Below the pieces are notes generated by a model. That model made no database searches. It had not been told where the DNA came from and was given only the letters and a program-made list of their open reading frames with translations. Source: an uncultured Woeseiaceae bacterium (GTDB taxonomy: Bacteria > Pseudomonadota > Gammaproteobacteria > Steroidobacterales > Woeseiaceae). From it: 64,000 nt of DNA. The stretch is taken from the NCBI GenBank assembly GCA_945787845.1, contig CALZJH010000008.1, positions 135,496-199,495 on the forward strand, read 5' to 3'. Of the stretch, positions 30,236-37,535 are shown piece by piece (the first letter of the stretch is position 1; every line of letters begins with the position of its first letter). Made by a program: the position numbers and the translations under genes.

Positions 30236-30335
30236 GCCTAACAAGGCGCTGCACTTGCCTCCTGGCCCTCTGTCACCTTTCTTGCATTCGCAAGAATGCC
30301 GCCAGATACTGGTCGCATTTAGCTTAACGTTAGGT
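30236..30335 (+). repeat. attC site 10
   Basis: Type A, 100 bases; inverse core GCCTAAC, core GTTAGGT at 30329-30335. The 159 bases between the antisense DUF6455 gene start and this site hold no gene that I can see; the DUF6455 promoter should lie there. Confidence 0.92.
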
Positions 30336-30346
30336 CTAAACGGCGC

Positions 30347-30901
30347 ATGCGCAAAATCGGAATTTTCCTCGCGGTTATTGTTCTTGTCGGCTTCGTCGGA
30401 GCCTATTTCTACTTCGAGGGGCGCGAATATGAGTTTCGATTTAGCGAAGACGACCTTCGCCTAAAACTGTCCGAGCGACTGCCGATTGAGAAGACATACC
30501 TCTTCGTTTTTCAGGTGGTTCTAGATAGTCCGCGGATTACGCTAGTCGAGGGCTCCGATAGAGTTCAGGCCGGTTTAGATGTAACTCTCAACATTCGAAT
30601 CGATGACGAACCGCTCCCGTTGGGCGGATCGGTAGATGCGTCTGGCGGGGTCCGCTATGACCCGATGGAGGGAGAGTTCTATCTAACGGATCCAATCGTC
30701 GAGAGCCTTGCCGTACAGGGAGTCCCGGCTAGGTACACCGACAGAGTGAACTCTGTTCTTACCAAGGCGCTAGCCGAGTACTACGAGGATAGGCCGATTT
30801 ACGCTCTAGAAGAGTCCGACGTAAAGCAGGCTGCCGCAAAGCTCGTGCTCAAGTCGGTGGTGGTTCAGGATCGACTACTCGTGGTGACATTGGGGGTTTA
30901 G
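30347..30901 (+). CDS. DUF1439 (YceB-like) family protein
   Basis: A 184-aa membrane-anchored protein. It has an uncleaved N-terminal hydrophobic segment (residues 5-24), a beta-rich domain of the DUF1439/YceB type with LTDPIVESLAVQGVPARYTDRVNSVLTKAL near residue 125 and the YYEDRPIYAL motif near 145, and a hydrophobic C-terminal strand. E. coli YceB is a lipoprotein of the same fold; this copy lacks a lipobox cysteine. Its stop codon touches attC 11. Function unknown, perhaps lipid binding. Confidence 0.82.
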   Translation: MRKIGIFLAVIVLVGFVGAYFYFEGREYEFRFSEDDLRLKLSERLPIEKTYLFVFQVVLDSPRITLVEGSDRVQAGLDVTLNIRIDDEPLPLGGSVDASGGVRYDPMEGEFYLTDPIVESLAVQGVPARYTDRVNSVLTKALAEYYEDRPIYALEESDVKQAAAKLVLKSVVVQDRLLVVTLGV

Positions 30902-31003
30902 ACCTAACAAGGCGCTGCACTGTGCCTTCTGGCTCTCTGTCACCCTTCTTGCATTCGCTATAAAGCCGCCAGATACTGATCGCACGTTAGCTTAACGTTA
31001 GGC
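30902..31003 (+). repeat. attC site 11
   Basis: Type A, 102 bases; inverse core ACCTAAC, core GTTAGGC at 30997-31003. The stem is weakened on the right side (GCTATAAA in place of GCAAGAAA). Confidence 0.9.
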
Positions 31004-31009
31004 AACCGT

Positions 31010-31768
31010 ATGAAGCGGCGCGTTGAAGTAGGAACGGATGTCGCACGCATTGGCTTGTGGGATGAATCCGTGAATAGTGTCCCGATTTCCGATCTGTCAA
31101 TGTCGGAAATGGAGAAGGCCATCGCCGCGGACACTGTGCACGGGCGCCTTTTCCTGGTTCAGCTTGAGGGCGACTGGGGTGGCACCGTTGATGTGTATGT
31201 GGACTCCTCACTGGAACCGAAACATCGAAAGAGTATGAGTGCATGTCCCGGAGAGTTCCTGCTCCGTTCCTCGTCGGGCCGAATTGTTGTCGGGGGCGTG
31301 GAGGACTTTAGATCTTCCGAGCCAAGAATCACTTCGGATACGAGTGTTGTCCCCGTCCAGGCTGGCGACTACGGACTGAAGTGCTACAAACGCTACGCTG
31401 ATGACGGCGAGGTGCCCGACATGCCCTATCCTGAAGAAATCGAGGCAACTGTCGGTAGAGATTTGTACGCCCACTACCGCACCTGGAATCGCCGCGCTTC
31501 GAGGGGTTTCTGGCTGCTCTTGCTGATCGTTCCGATCACCTACTGGTTCGGATGGATTGTCGGTATCCTAGCAACGTTGGCAATAGTCTTTGGGTTTTTT
31601 CATGCTGTCGAGTGGGCGCAGAGTCGAGACGCGAAGTACGGCAAAGCAGCGGCGGCGGTTGAAGCGGCCATAGCGTCTGGGCGGGCGACAATGTCACCAA
31701 TGTTCGCGTTCGAACTTCGGCGCCTGGAAGATGATCACCAGCTATCTGGTGGACAGATAGAAATATAA
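31010..31768 (+). CDS. Hypothetical protein with soluble N-terminal domain and two membrane helices
   Basis: A 252-aa protein with no family I recognise. Residues 1-155 form a soluble, beta-rich domain (GRLFLVQLEGDWGGTVDVYVD, FLLRSSSGRIVVGGVEDF, VVPVQAGDYGLKCYKRY). Residues 168-200 form two short membrane helices joined by a tight turn, and residues 205-252 form a charged, helical tail. It starts six bases after the attC 11 core with no evident ribosome binding site. It is the longest single-gene reading frame in the array. Confidence 0.7.
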   Translation: MKRRVEVGTDVARIGLWDESVNSVPISDLSMSEMEKAIAADTVHGRLFLVQLEGDWGGTVDVYVDSSLEPKHRKSMSACPGEFLLRSSSGRIVVGGVEDFRSSEPRITSDTSVVPVQAGDYGLKCYKRYADDGEVPDMPYPEEIEATVGRDLYAHYRTWNRRASRGFWLLLLIVPITYWFGWIVGILATLAIVFGFFHAVEWAQSRDAKYGKAAAAVEAAIASGRATMSPMFAFELRRLEDDHQLSGGQIEI

Positions 31769-31801
31769 GGCGCGTAGAGAGTGGAGCGTGGGAGGCTGGT
31801 C

Positions 31802-31903
31802 GCCTAACAAAGCACTGCACTGTGTCTCCTGGCGGTCTGTCACCCTTCTTGCATTCGTAAGAATGCCGCCAGATACTGGTCGCAAATTAGCTTGAAGTTA
31901 GGC
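31802..31903 (+). repeat. attC site 12
   Basis: Type A, 102 bases; inverse core GCCTAAC followed by AAAGCACTGCAC, core GTTAGGC at 31897-31903. Confidence 0.9.
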
Positions 31904-31931
31904 GTCATTTCGAAGCGAGCCAGCCATTCTG

Positions 31932-32402
31932 ATGGACCGCAAGATTCTTCCAGTTACAGTTTTCGTCATTGTGGCAAGCGCCTCCTGCGCCGACGTGGGG
32001 GCACCGAAGCACGACGACGTGCGCTTAATACATGAAGCATATGAGGAGTGGGAAAAGGCAACTAACGCTCGGGACATCGAGTGGTGGTCGACTTTCGTAG
32101 CGCCAAACGCCGTTTTCCTGCCGCCCGGTTCCTCGCCCCTTGAAACGATTGACGAAATTAGAGCCTACTACTCCGAGTCGTTTCGAGATCCGGCATTTAG
32201 CCTCGCTTGTACCCAAACACTTGTTGAGGTTGCCGATTCCAGAGATATTGCTTGGGCTCGCGGGATCTGCGAAGCAACGTTTACTACCCCAGTTGGTGAC
32301 GTAGAAAATGGAACCAGTAAATGGATAAAAATCTGGATTCGGATGGACGACGGGACGTGGAAATGCAAACTCAACACCTGGAATTACAATGAGTCTGGTT
32401 GA
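31932..32402 (+). CDS. SnoaL/DUF4440-like (NTF2 fold) lipoprotein
   Basis: A 156-aa exported protein with a signal sequence ending in SASC, so Cys19 is a likely lipid anchor. The mature domain has the NTF2/DUF4440 pattern: helices LIHEAYEEWEKATNARDIEWW, then APNAVFLPPG, IDEIRAYYSESF, and the strands ending in WIKIWIRMDDGTWK. Such domains bind small ligands or act as enzymes of low specificity; no substrate is evident. It is a single-gene cassette. Confidence 0.82.
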   Translation: MDRKILPVTVFVIVASASCADVGAPKHDDVRLIHEAYEEWEKATNARDIEWWSTFVAPNAVFLPPGSSPLETIDEIRAYYSESFRDPAFSLACTQTLVEVADSRDIAWARGICEATFTTPVGDVENGTSKWIKIWIRMDDGTWKCKLNTWNYNESG

Positions 32403-32438
32403 GTTAGCTTGCTCAGCACCAAGCTCGATACACATGCA

Positions 32439-32539
32439 GCCTAACAATGCGTTGCACCGCGTCTCCTGACTATCCGTCACCTATCTTGCATTCGCAAGAA
32501 TGCCGCCAGATACTGGCCGCATTTAGCTTAACGCTAGTC
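32439..32539 (+). repeat. attC site 13 (mutated core)
   Basis: Type A, 101 bases; inverse core GCCTAAC, but the recombination core reads GCTAGTC (32533-32539) in place of GTTRRRY, changing the first T after the cleavage point. Confidence 0.87.
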
Positions 32540-32551
32540 GTCAATTGAAAG

Positions 32552-32914
32552 ATGGCCACGCCTAAAGAGTATTTGGCCAACTGGTTCAGATGGCGCCGGG
32601 GGCGCCAGGAATCCGGTTACGAGAAGATGCTCATTTTCGTAAATCCGTTCTTACTACCATTCGATTTCTATCTTCTGCGGTTTCGAAAAGGAGCGGAGAT
32701 ACCTCCTCACACTGATCCTGTGTCGGAGAAGAAGCACTATCGGCTAAACCTGATTCTCAAGGAGGCCAGACAGGGCGGGCATTTTTCCTGTGCAAATCCG
32801 ATCTACGAGAGCCGCAGAATCAAGTTATTCAGACCTGACTTAAATGAACACGGTGTCTCCAGGATCAGCGAGGGCACCCGTTACGTCCTGAGCATCGGTT
32901 GGGTGCTGCGGTGA
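32552..32914 (+). CDS. 2OG-Fe(II) oxygenase-like protein
   Basis: A 120-aa small double-stranded beta-helix protein. The facial triad of 2-oxoglutarate/Fe(II) oxygenases is visible as H53-x-D55 (IPPHTDP) and H100, with R110 ten residues later as the 2-oxoglutarate anchor, before YVLSIGWVL. This matches short aspartyl-hydroxylase-like members. Substrate unknown. It begins 12 bases after the attC 13 core and ends one base before attC 14, a very compact cassette. Confidence 0.82.
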   Translation: MATPKEYLANWFRWRRGRQESGYEKMLIFVNPFLLPFDFYLLRFRKGAEIPPHTDPVSEKKHYRLNLILKEARQGGHFSCANPIYESRRIKLFRPDLNEHGVSRISEGTRYVLSIGWVLR

Positions 32915-32915
32915 C

Positions 32916-33017
32916 GACTAACAAGGCGCTGCACTGCGCGTCCTGTCTACCTGTCACCCTTCTTGCATTCGCAAGAAAGCCGCCAGATACTGGTCGCAAA
33001 TTAGCTTAACGTGAGGC
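32916..33017 (+). repeat. attC site 14 (mutated core)
   Basis: Type A, 102 bases; inverse core GACTAAC, core GTGAGGC (33011-33017) with the third base changed from T to G. Confidence 0.87.
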
Positions 33018-33036
33018 CGCACCCGAGGAGTCATAA

Positions 33037-33450
33037 ATGTCCAAGAACTACGAAGGCGGATGCCACTGCGGCGCTGTCCGATATACCGGCACAAAGGACC
33101 CAGAGCTGACGTTCTATTGTCACTGTAACGATTGCCAGCGGACGTCGGGAAGCCCATTCTCTATGGAGCTAATGGTTGAGAGAAACTCGGTTCAGTTTAG
33201 CGGGGAATTAAGCTCCTACGTTGTTGTGGGAGATTCCGGCAGTCCTGTGACTCGCTTCTTCTGTCCAAAGTGCAGTTCGGGCATGTATCTTGACTGCGAC
33301 GCTGATCCTGATTATCTATTCTTGAAAGTCGGAAGCCTTGACGACGCAAGTTGGGTTACGCCTCAAATGCATATTTTTACTTCCGCCAAGCAGCCGTGGG
33401 TTCAAATCAACGACGGACTCCCGCAGTACGAGAAGATGCCGGATGATTAA
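33037..33450 (+). CDS. GFA (CENP-V) family protein (last cassette)
   Basis: A 137-aa zinc protein of the GFA family. Ligands: GGCHCGAVRY near residue 7, CHCNDCQRTSG near residue 28 and FFCPKCSSG near residue 76. It is clearly different in sequence from the GFA protein at 21626-22075, so it is not a recent duplicate. SD GAGGAG is present 6 bases before the ATG. A role in small-molecule or thiol chemistry is inferred from the family only. Confidence 0.9.
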   Translation: MSKNYEGGCHCGAVRYTGTKDPELTFYCHCNDCQRTSGSPFSMELMVERNSVQFSGELSSYVVVGDSGSPVTRFFCPKCSSGMYLDCDADPDYLFLKVGSLDDASWVTPQMHIFTSAKQPWVQINDGLPQYEKMPDD

Positions 33451-33460
33451 TCAGGTTGTA

Positions 33461-33557
33461 GCCTAATCACGGGCCGCACTGTGTCTCCAGGCTATCTGTC
33501 ATCGTTCTTGCAATGGCAAAAAGGTGGCGCGATATTGGCTTTAGCTTCAGGTTAGGT
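33461..33557 (+). repeat. attC site 15 (degenerate, right end of array)
   Basis: A decayed type A site: inverse core GCCTAAT, broken central stem (TTCTTGCAATGGCAAAAAGG), L' TTTAGC and core GTTAGGT at 33551-33557. It marks the right end of the array. The next 108 bases hold no gene. Confidence 0.75.
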
Positions 33558-33665
33558 CGCTTCCCTGTGCGCTCCGCATCGGCAAGTGCTACCTGAATCA
33601 GCCCACGACCAAAGGCGGGGAATGGACAGTCCGGTCAGTTCTCAAGCCTGACGCCGAGTGACACG

Positions 33666-34094
33666 ATGGGGTCGAAGACATTGTACCTAATAGCCGCCGA
33701 CATGATGCTGTTTGCACACGCGCTGTTCGTCGCATTCGTTGTTTTCGGTTTGCTCTTGATCCTTAGTGGCAAGCTCCTCTCCTGGGGCTGGGTGCGTAAC
33801 CGGGTATTTCGACTGGCGCACCTGATCGCTATCGGTGCGGTGGTGATCCAGTCATGGCTGGGTGTTATCTGTCCACTCACCACGTGGGAAATGGCATTGC
33901 GGGCGAAAGCCGGCGATGTCGTCTACGGTGGCACTTTCATTTCGCATTGGCTCAACAAACTTCTCTACTACAATGCGCCGGCGTGGGTGTTTGTCGTTTG
34001 TTACACCGTATTCGGGCTGTTGGTTCTGGTCAGCTGGTTTTGGGTGCGTCCCAACCCATCGTCCAGGCAAGGAGAGGACCGTGCCGGTGAATAA
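33666..34094 (+). CDS. DUF2784 family membrane protein
   Basis: A 142-aa membrane protein with about four helices. It has the DUF2784 hallmarks: ADMMLFAHALFVAFVVFG at the N terminus, then a WLGVICPLTTWEMALR motif near residue 64, a GGTFISHWLNKLLYY segment near 90 and a final helix. Function unknown. It begins about 110 bases after the last attC site and its stop is overlapped by the following peptidase gene, so it seems to belong to the right-hand chromosome and not to the array. Confidence 0.88.
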   Translation: MGSKTLYLIAADMMLFAHALFVAFVVFGLLLILSGKLLSWGWVRNRVFRLAHLIAIGAVVIQSWLGVICPLTTWEMALRAKAGDVVYGGTFISHWLNKLLYYNAPAWVFVVCYTVFGLLVLVSWFWVRPNPSSRQGEDRAGE

Positions 34095-34785
34095 TGCATG
34101 GCACCGCGTGATCTTTGTACTCGTCTCGGTAGTAACGCTGTCGATGGCGTGGGCTGACGAGCCGAGCATTTGTTACGGCACAACCTCAAACGGTCGCCTC
34201 GAAAACGGCTGGAAGCTGCCCGCGAGCGGCAGCAACTTTACCGCGTATTCACAGGTTGCGCGCCTGGCGGGTCGAACGTATGTGCACAGCGAAGTTGCTG
34301 CGGTCGTCCTCGAGGCGTACGCCGAGGCGGGCCGGACCATGCCGCAGAGGGTTTTTGTCTATGGCGAAACGGGCAAGAAGGAAGGCGGTGAATTCGAACC
34401 CCACAAGACCCACCGGAATGGCCTCTCAGTCGACTTCATGGTTTCGGTTCTCGACGAAGACGGGCACTCGGTGCCGCTACCGACCAATGTGCTGAACAAG
34501 TGGGGTTATGACCTCGAATTTGACAGTGAAGGCGTCCTCGACGATTTGCGGATCGACTTCGATGCGATGGCGGAACACATCTACCAACTTCACCGCGCGG
34601 CAAAGAATCATGGCGGCGACCTATGGCGCGTTATATTCGCCCCGGAACTGCAGCCACATCTCGAGAGTTCGGAGCGCTGGCCGTACCTGGAAGAGAACGT
34701 TGAGTTTTCCACAAAGCGCTCCTGGGTGCGTCATGACGAGCACTATCACGTGGATTTCACCTTCAGCTGCGAGCCTGCAGGTTGA
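34081..34785 (+). CDS. Exported LAS-type metallopeptidase, penicillin-insensitive murein endopeptidase-like
   Basis: 234 aa from GTG 34081 (ribosome binding site AAGGAGAGG just upstream; GTG 34087 also possible). A signal peptide ends near WA-DEP. The mature part has the zinc motifs of LAS/MepA-type peptidases: H-x-x-H-R-N-G-L-S-V-D-F near residue 115 and the C-terminal DEHYHVDF near residue 224. Such enzymes cut peptidoglycan cross-links in the periplasm. It overlaps the DUF2784 gene by 14 bases. The open frame extends far upstream of 34081 but without a signal peptide, so that start was rejected. Confidence 0.8.
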   Translation: MPVNNAWHRVIFVLVSVVTLSMAWADEPSICYGTTSNGRLENGWKLPASGSNFTAYSQVARLAGRTYVHSEVAAVVLEAYAEAGRTMPQRVFVYGETGKKEGGEFEPHKTHRNGLSVDFMVSVLDEDGHSVPLPTNVLNKWGYDLEFDSEGVLDDLRIDFDAMAEHIYQLHRAAKNHGGDLWRVIFAPELQPHLESSERWPYLEENVEFSTKRSWVRHDEHYHVDFTFSCEPAG

Positions 34786-34852
34786 TCCCGGGCTCATTTT
34801 TCCTGTCGGCAGGTGATAGCATCGGTACCAGGTTGAGTTTCAGGCACATCCA

Positions 34853-35242
34853 ATGAGCAGACCAATTCGGTTCAATCCGTCGACGCATACGGTCGGACTT
34901 ACGCGGGGTTTTTCGGCTTCAACGATGCCAGAACAACCGGATCCACCAGTTCCTTTTTCTGGCATTACGTTTGGTGTTGCGACCATGTCGGAAAACTCAC
35001 CGCATGATGGTGAGATGCACCCGGACGGTGATGAGATTCTGTACCTCATCTCCGGCCGAGTCAGAGTGGTGTTCCTCGACAGCGATGACGACGATATCGA
35101 TGTTCTTCCCGGTGACGGACTCGTCGTGCCGAAGGGTGTATGGCACCGCGTAGATATCATTGAGCCATGTCAGATCGTCTATCTCACGCCGGGGCCCAAT
35201 AATCAGTTCAGGCCCTTAGATGGGAAGTGCCCGACTTCTTGA
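34853..35242 (+). CDS. Cupin domain protein
   Basis: A 129-aa single-domain cupin. Motif 1 is seen around residues 57-78 (MHPDGDEILYLISGRVRVVF) and motif 2 near residues 88-105 (LPGDGLVVPKGVWHRV), with the usual metal-binding His and Glu partly kept. Ligand unknown. It starts a tight chain of seven small genes: its end overlaps the zinc-ribbon gene by 16 bases. Confidence 0.85.
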   Translation: MSRPIRFNPSTHTVGLTRGFSASTMPEQPDPPVPFSGITFGVATMSENSPHDGEMHPDGDEILYLISGRVRVVFLDSDDDDIDVLPGDGLVVPKGVWHRVDIIEPCQIVYLTPGPNNQFRPLDGKCPTS

Positions 35243-35529
35243 AAAGAGAGTGTCCCAACTGCGGTGAGAAATCGGTTCGTGCCGAGGACCTGCTTCTCCG
35301 TCACACCTACTGCCCGGAGTGCCGGTCTTACGTCGGTGTTCGTCGGGGGTTCGCCCTGCTCGTTAATCTCGTCTCCTTCATCGTTACCGTTTTGACATCG
35401 CTCATTGTTTTGATTCAAATGGGTAACTTCTGGGTGCTCGTGTGGTTTTCTGTTCCGATCGCATCATTTGCGTACCTAAAAGCTCGGCTTGGCCCGCTGG
35501 AAATTAAGCAACCTGGACAATCTCCATGA
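35227..35529 (+). CDS. Small zinc-ribbon membrane protein
   Basis: 100 aa from GTG 35227. The N terminus carries C-x2-C (CPNCGEK) and a second C-x2-C 20 residues later (CPECRSY), a zinc ribbon, followed by two membrane helices (residues 45-65 and 68-84). This layout recalls the zinc-ribbon membrane protein in the cassette array at 25546, but is half its size. It overlaps the genes on both sides, so expression is coupled. Function unknown. Confidence 0.72.
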   Translation: MPDFLKRECPNCGEKSVRAEDLLLRHTYCPECRSYVGVRRGFALLVNLVSFIVTVLTSLIVLIQMGNFWVLVWFSVPIASFAYLKARLGPLEIKQPGQSP

Positions 35530-35894
35530 AAATCGCCGTTACCATAGTTGCAATTCTGATCGGTCTTCTCAGTATCGCCGCCGGGGGCGCGAAGATTGCC
35601 CTGGTTCCGCAAGAGGTCGTCTTTCTTAGCCAGTTTGGTTTCGTCAAGGGTCACACTGTGTCCTTTGGCGTTGTGCAGGTTGTTGGCGGCCTCCTGATGC
35701 TGGTTCCGAAGACACGTTTTTTCGGCGCGCTTATCGCCGCAGCCGGTTTTGCGCTTTCGGTCGCCCTGTTACTGGCCGCGGGCAATACTGCGTTCGCCGG
35801 AGTTTCGTTGGTGCCGGTTCTGCTTGCCGGGTTTGTCGCCTACCAGGACATGTCGGCCCGGAAGACGAGTGCTGCAGGTGGCGAGGAGGCCTGA
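35526..35894 (+). CDS. DoxX-like membrane protein
   Basis: A 122-aa protein with four membrane helices and the DoxX-type GGAKIALVPQEV segment after helix 1 and VQVVGGLLMLVPKTRFFGA near residue 55. Related proteins take part in redox or thiosulfate-linked membrane functions, but small members are mostly uncharacterised. The start overlaps the preceding stop by four bases, and the stop is directly followed by the next GTG start. Confidence 0.75.
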   Translation: MKIAVTIVAILIGLLSIAAGGAKIALVPQEVVFLSQFGFVKGHTVSFGVVQVVGGLLMLVPKTRFFGALIAAAGFALSVALLLAAGNTAFAGVSLVPVLLAGFVAYQDMSARKTSAAGGEEA

Positions 35895-36137
35895 GTGACT
35901 GAATCGTCCAACCTCCCGGCGGAAGTCGTCAACGCCATTCTCGCGGGCCGAAAAATCGAGGCCATCAAGCTGCTGCGCGAAGCGAGGGGCCTCGGCCTCA
36001 AGGAAGCGAAGCACGCGGTTGATGCATACATTCGTGAGAATCCTTCCGCGCAACAACCTCGATCGAGTGGTGGAGGCCTCGTCATCATCGTAGTGCTGGC
36101 GATACTCGCCTACGCGTTATACAAATCGCTCGCGTGA
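35895..36137 (+). CDS. Ribosomal L7/L12 C-terminal-like domain with a membrane anchor
   Basis: An 80-aa protein starting at GTG 35895. Residues 8-50 (VVNAILAGRKIEAIKLLREARGLGLKEAKHAVDAYI, shown here only as the KxxAIKxxREA-GLGLKEAKHAVD pattern) match the L7/L12 C-terminal helix-loop-helix used to contact translation factors, and residues 60-78 form one membrane helix. Free-standing, membrane-anchored versions occur in bacteria without known function. It sits in the small-gene operon. Confidence 0.8.
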   Translation: MTESSNLPAEVVNAILAGRKIEAIKLLREARGLGLKEAKHAVDAYIRENPSAQQPRSSGGGLVIIVVLAILAYALYKSLA

Positions 36138-36171
36138 GCAGGACTCTATTCCACCAGAGGCACTGGATCTA

Positions 36172-36582
36172 ATGACACGCATCTCACTTATCCTGTGTTT
36201 GGTCTTCTTAGCTTTGCTCGCGGCCTGCGAGACTGAGTCTCAAGAGCCTTCCGCCGCCGCGAAAGCGCTCGACGATCTCCAGGCAAAATACGACGAGTTG
36301 GTCAAAGACAAGGTCGATGTCCCGGTTGACTGGGCCGCAGAGGATCTGGAAAACATCGGCGACTGGGAATACCGGGTAGAGAATATCTCGTATTCCTCAC
36401 CTGAGGATTTCGCTGCGCAGCTCAATGCGTTCGGCAACGAGCGATGGGAAGTGATCTGGCTGGAGAGAACCCCTGATGGCTTCCTCACCGTCCTCAAGAA
36501 ACCGTCAATAAGCTACCTGAGCAAGGTGCCGCTCTCCGAGATCGGCAAATACGTCATCGGCATTTCGGACGACCAGCAATAG
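36172..36582 (+). CDS. Lipoprotein of unknown function
   Basis: A 136-aa lipoprotein with lipobox LAAC (Cys19). After a Ser/Glu-rich linker and a short helix, residues 60-105 contain GDWEYRVENISYSSPEDFAAQLNAFG and ERWEVIWLERTPDG, a pattern like DUF4177 small beta-alpha domains, which are usually cytosolic. Its exported form is unusual. It follows the L7/L12-like gene after 34 bases. Confidence 0.7.
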   Translation: MTRISLILCLVFLALLAACETESQEPSAAAKALDDLQAKYDELVKDKVDVPVDWAAEDLENIGDWEYRVENISYSSPEDFAAQLNAFGNERWEVIWLERTPDGFLTVLKKPSISYLSKVPLSEIGKYVIGISDDQQ

Positions 36583-36592
36583 ACTGGCGCGT

Positions 36593-36979
36593 GTGAATGC
36601 AATCAAAACAGCGCTCGCCGGCGCCTGCGTGATTGCCCAGATTGTCGGGTTGCTCAGCATCGGTTTTATGGTGTTCGACCTCGCCACGCTGCCGGAGTCA
36701 TTGATGGCGCAAGCCGCCGACGATACTGCGCTTGTTAATCAATATATCTATGAAACCGTTGTGTCCTACGGAGCCTGGGTCGGCGCCGGCATGGTCGCCG
36801 CGATTGTCGCCTGGCTGCTGATCCTGAAGGGCAACTACAGGAGCGCCTGGTTCCTTACGGTGTCTCGGGTCCTCGCCTGGTCGTGGCTGCCGCTGATTCC
36901 CGTCGGCACGATTGTCGGAGTGCTCGTGCTGCGTGCTCGGGCGGTGGCTATCAGGGAGAGAAAACATGAAGACAATTGA
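36593..36979 (+). CDS. Small membrane protein
   Basis: 128 aa from GTG 36593. Three or four helices: residues 6-30, 58-80, 86-112. No family recognised. It overlaps the next gene by 14 bases and follows the lipoprotein after ten bases. Confidence 0.65.
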   Translation: MNAIKTALAGACVIAQIVGLLSIGFMVFDLATLPESLMAQAADDTALVNQYIYETVVSYGAWVGAGMVAAIVAWLLILKGNYRSAWFLTVSRVLAWSWLPLIPVGTIVGVLVLRARAVAIRERKHEDN

Positions 36980-37535
36980 ATCGCTCATCGCACGTGCCCG
37001 GCACTGGCAGCTCTTTGTCCTTATGCTTGCTCCTATGCTTCTGGCGTTCTGGGTTCGACCGATGTTGGCAGGCGCTACAGAACAGAATTTCGAACAGCTG
37101 AGCGATGCATTCACTACGATGATGCTGGTTTCCATGCCCGGCTACCTGTTGATGTACGCGTGGATCTGGGTGCTGGCCAGAGTTTGTAACGCGAGCTTGC
37201 CACCTGCGTTGCGCAGAGGGGACCGGCTTCTCAACCTGGGGATGTCAGTCGCGATTGTTTACATGGCCATAGCCGCGTGGGCTTTTCCCAAAGTCTTGAT
37301 GACGGCGGAAGGAACGCCCTTTATGGCACCCGTTATGATCGCCCATATGTTAGCCACGGTGTTGCTCTTCTACTCAGTGATATTCGCAGCAAGAAGTGTT
37401 GCGTCGCTCGGGCGCGATCGCATGGCCGGCTTCGGTCGCAGCTTCCTGTTCTTTCTCGGGATACTCTACTTCTTTGTCGGGATCTGGTTCATTCAGCCGC
37501 GGCTCAATGCGGCATTCGAGGAATCGCAACCGTGA
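36966..37535 (+). CDS. Membrane protein of unknown function
   Basis: 189 aa from ATG 36966, with about five membrane helices and short loops. No recognisable motif. It is the last gene of the small-protein operon, and its 3' end overlaps the convergent histidine kinase gene by 32 bases. Confidence 0.68.
   Translation: MKTIESLIARARHWQLFVLMLAPMLLAFWVRPMLAGATEQNFEQLSDAFTTMMLVSMPGYLLMYAWIWVLARVCNASLPPALRRGDRLLNLGMSVAIVYMAIAAWAFPKVLMTAEGTPFMAPVMIAHMLATVLLFYSVIFAARSVASLGRDRMAGFGRSFLFFLGILYFFVGIWFIQPRLNAAFEESQP

Larger units (their letters stand above)
22881..33557 (+). mobile_element. Integron gene-cassette array without integrase (CALIN)
   Basis: Fifteen attC-like sites, all in the same orientation, separate about 17 small genes. 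Thirteen sites belong to one near-identical family of about 100 bp with inverse core RYYYAAC, a conserved GGCGCTGCAC box, a central stem around TTCTTGC-ATTC-GCAAGAA, an L' box GTTAGC and the core GTTRRRY. Two sites (28041, 29578) are of other types. The order gene-then-attC means the integrase side would be to the left, but only gltD, GFA and DUF2867-like genes lie there; no tyrosine recombinase is encoded anywhere in the window. Sites this uniform are typical of sedentary chromosomal integrons, so an integrase may exist elsewhere on the chromosome. Confidence 0.93.

Noticed and set aside
22881-33557. Repeated 100-bp elements taken as CRISPR or insertion-sequence repeats
   Set aside because: Spacings are 300-1300 bases and contain genes; there are no cas genes, no transposase and no target duplications. 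The core and inverse-core ends identify attC sites.
33862-34080. Upstream extension of the murein-peptidase-like gene
   Set aside because: It overlaps the DUF2784 gene in another frame and would remove the signal peptide from the N terminus; GTG 34081 with a ribosome binding site is better.
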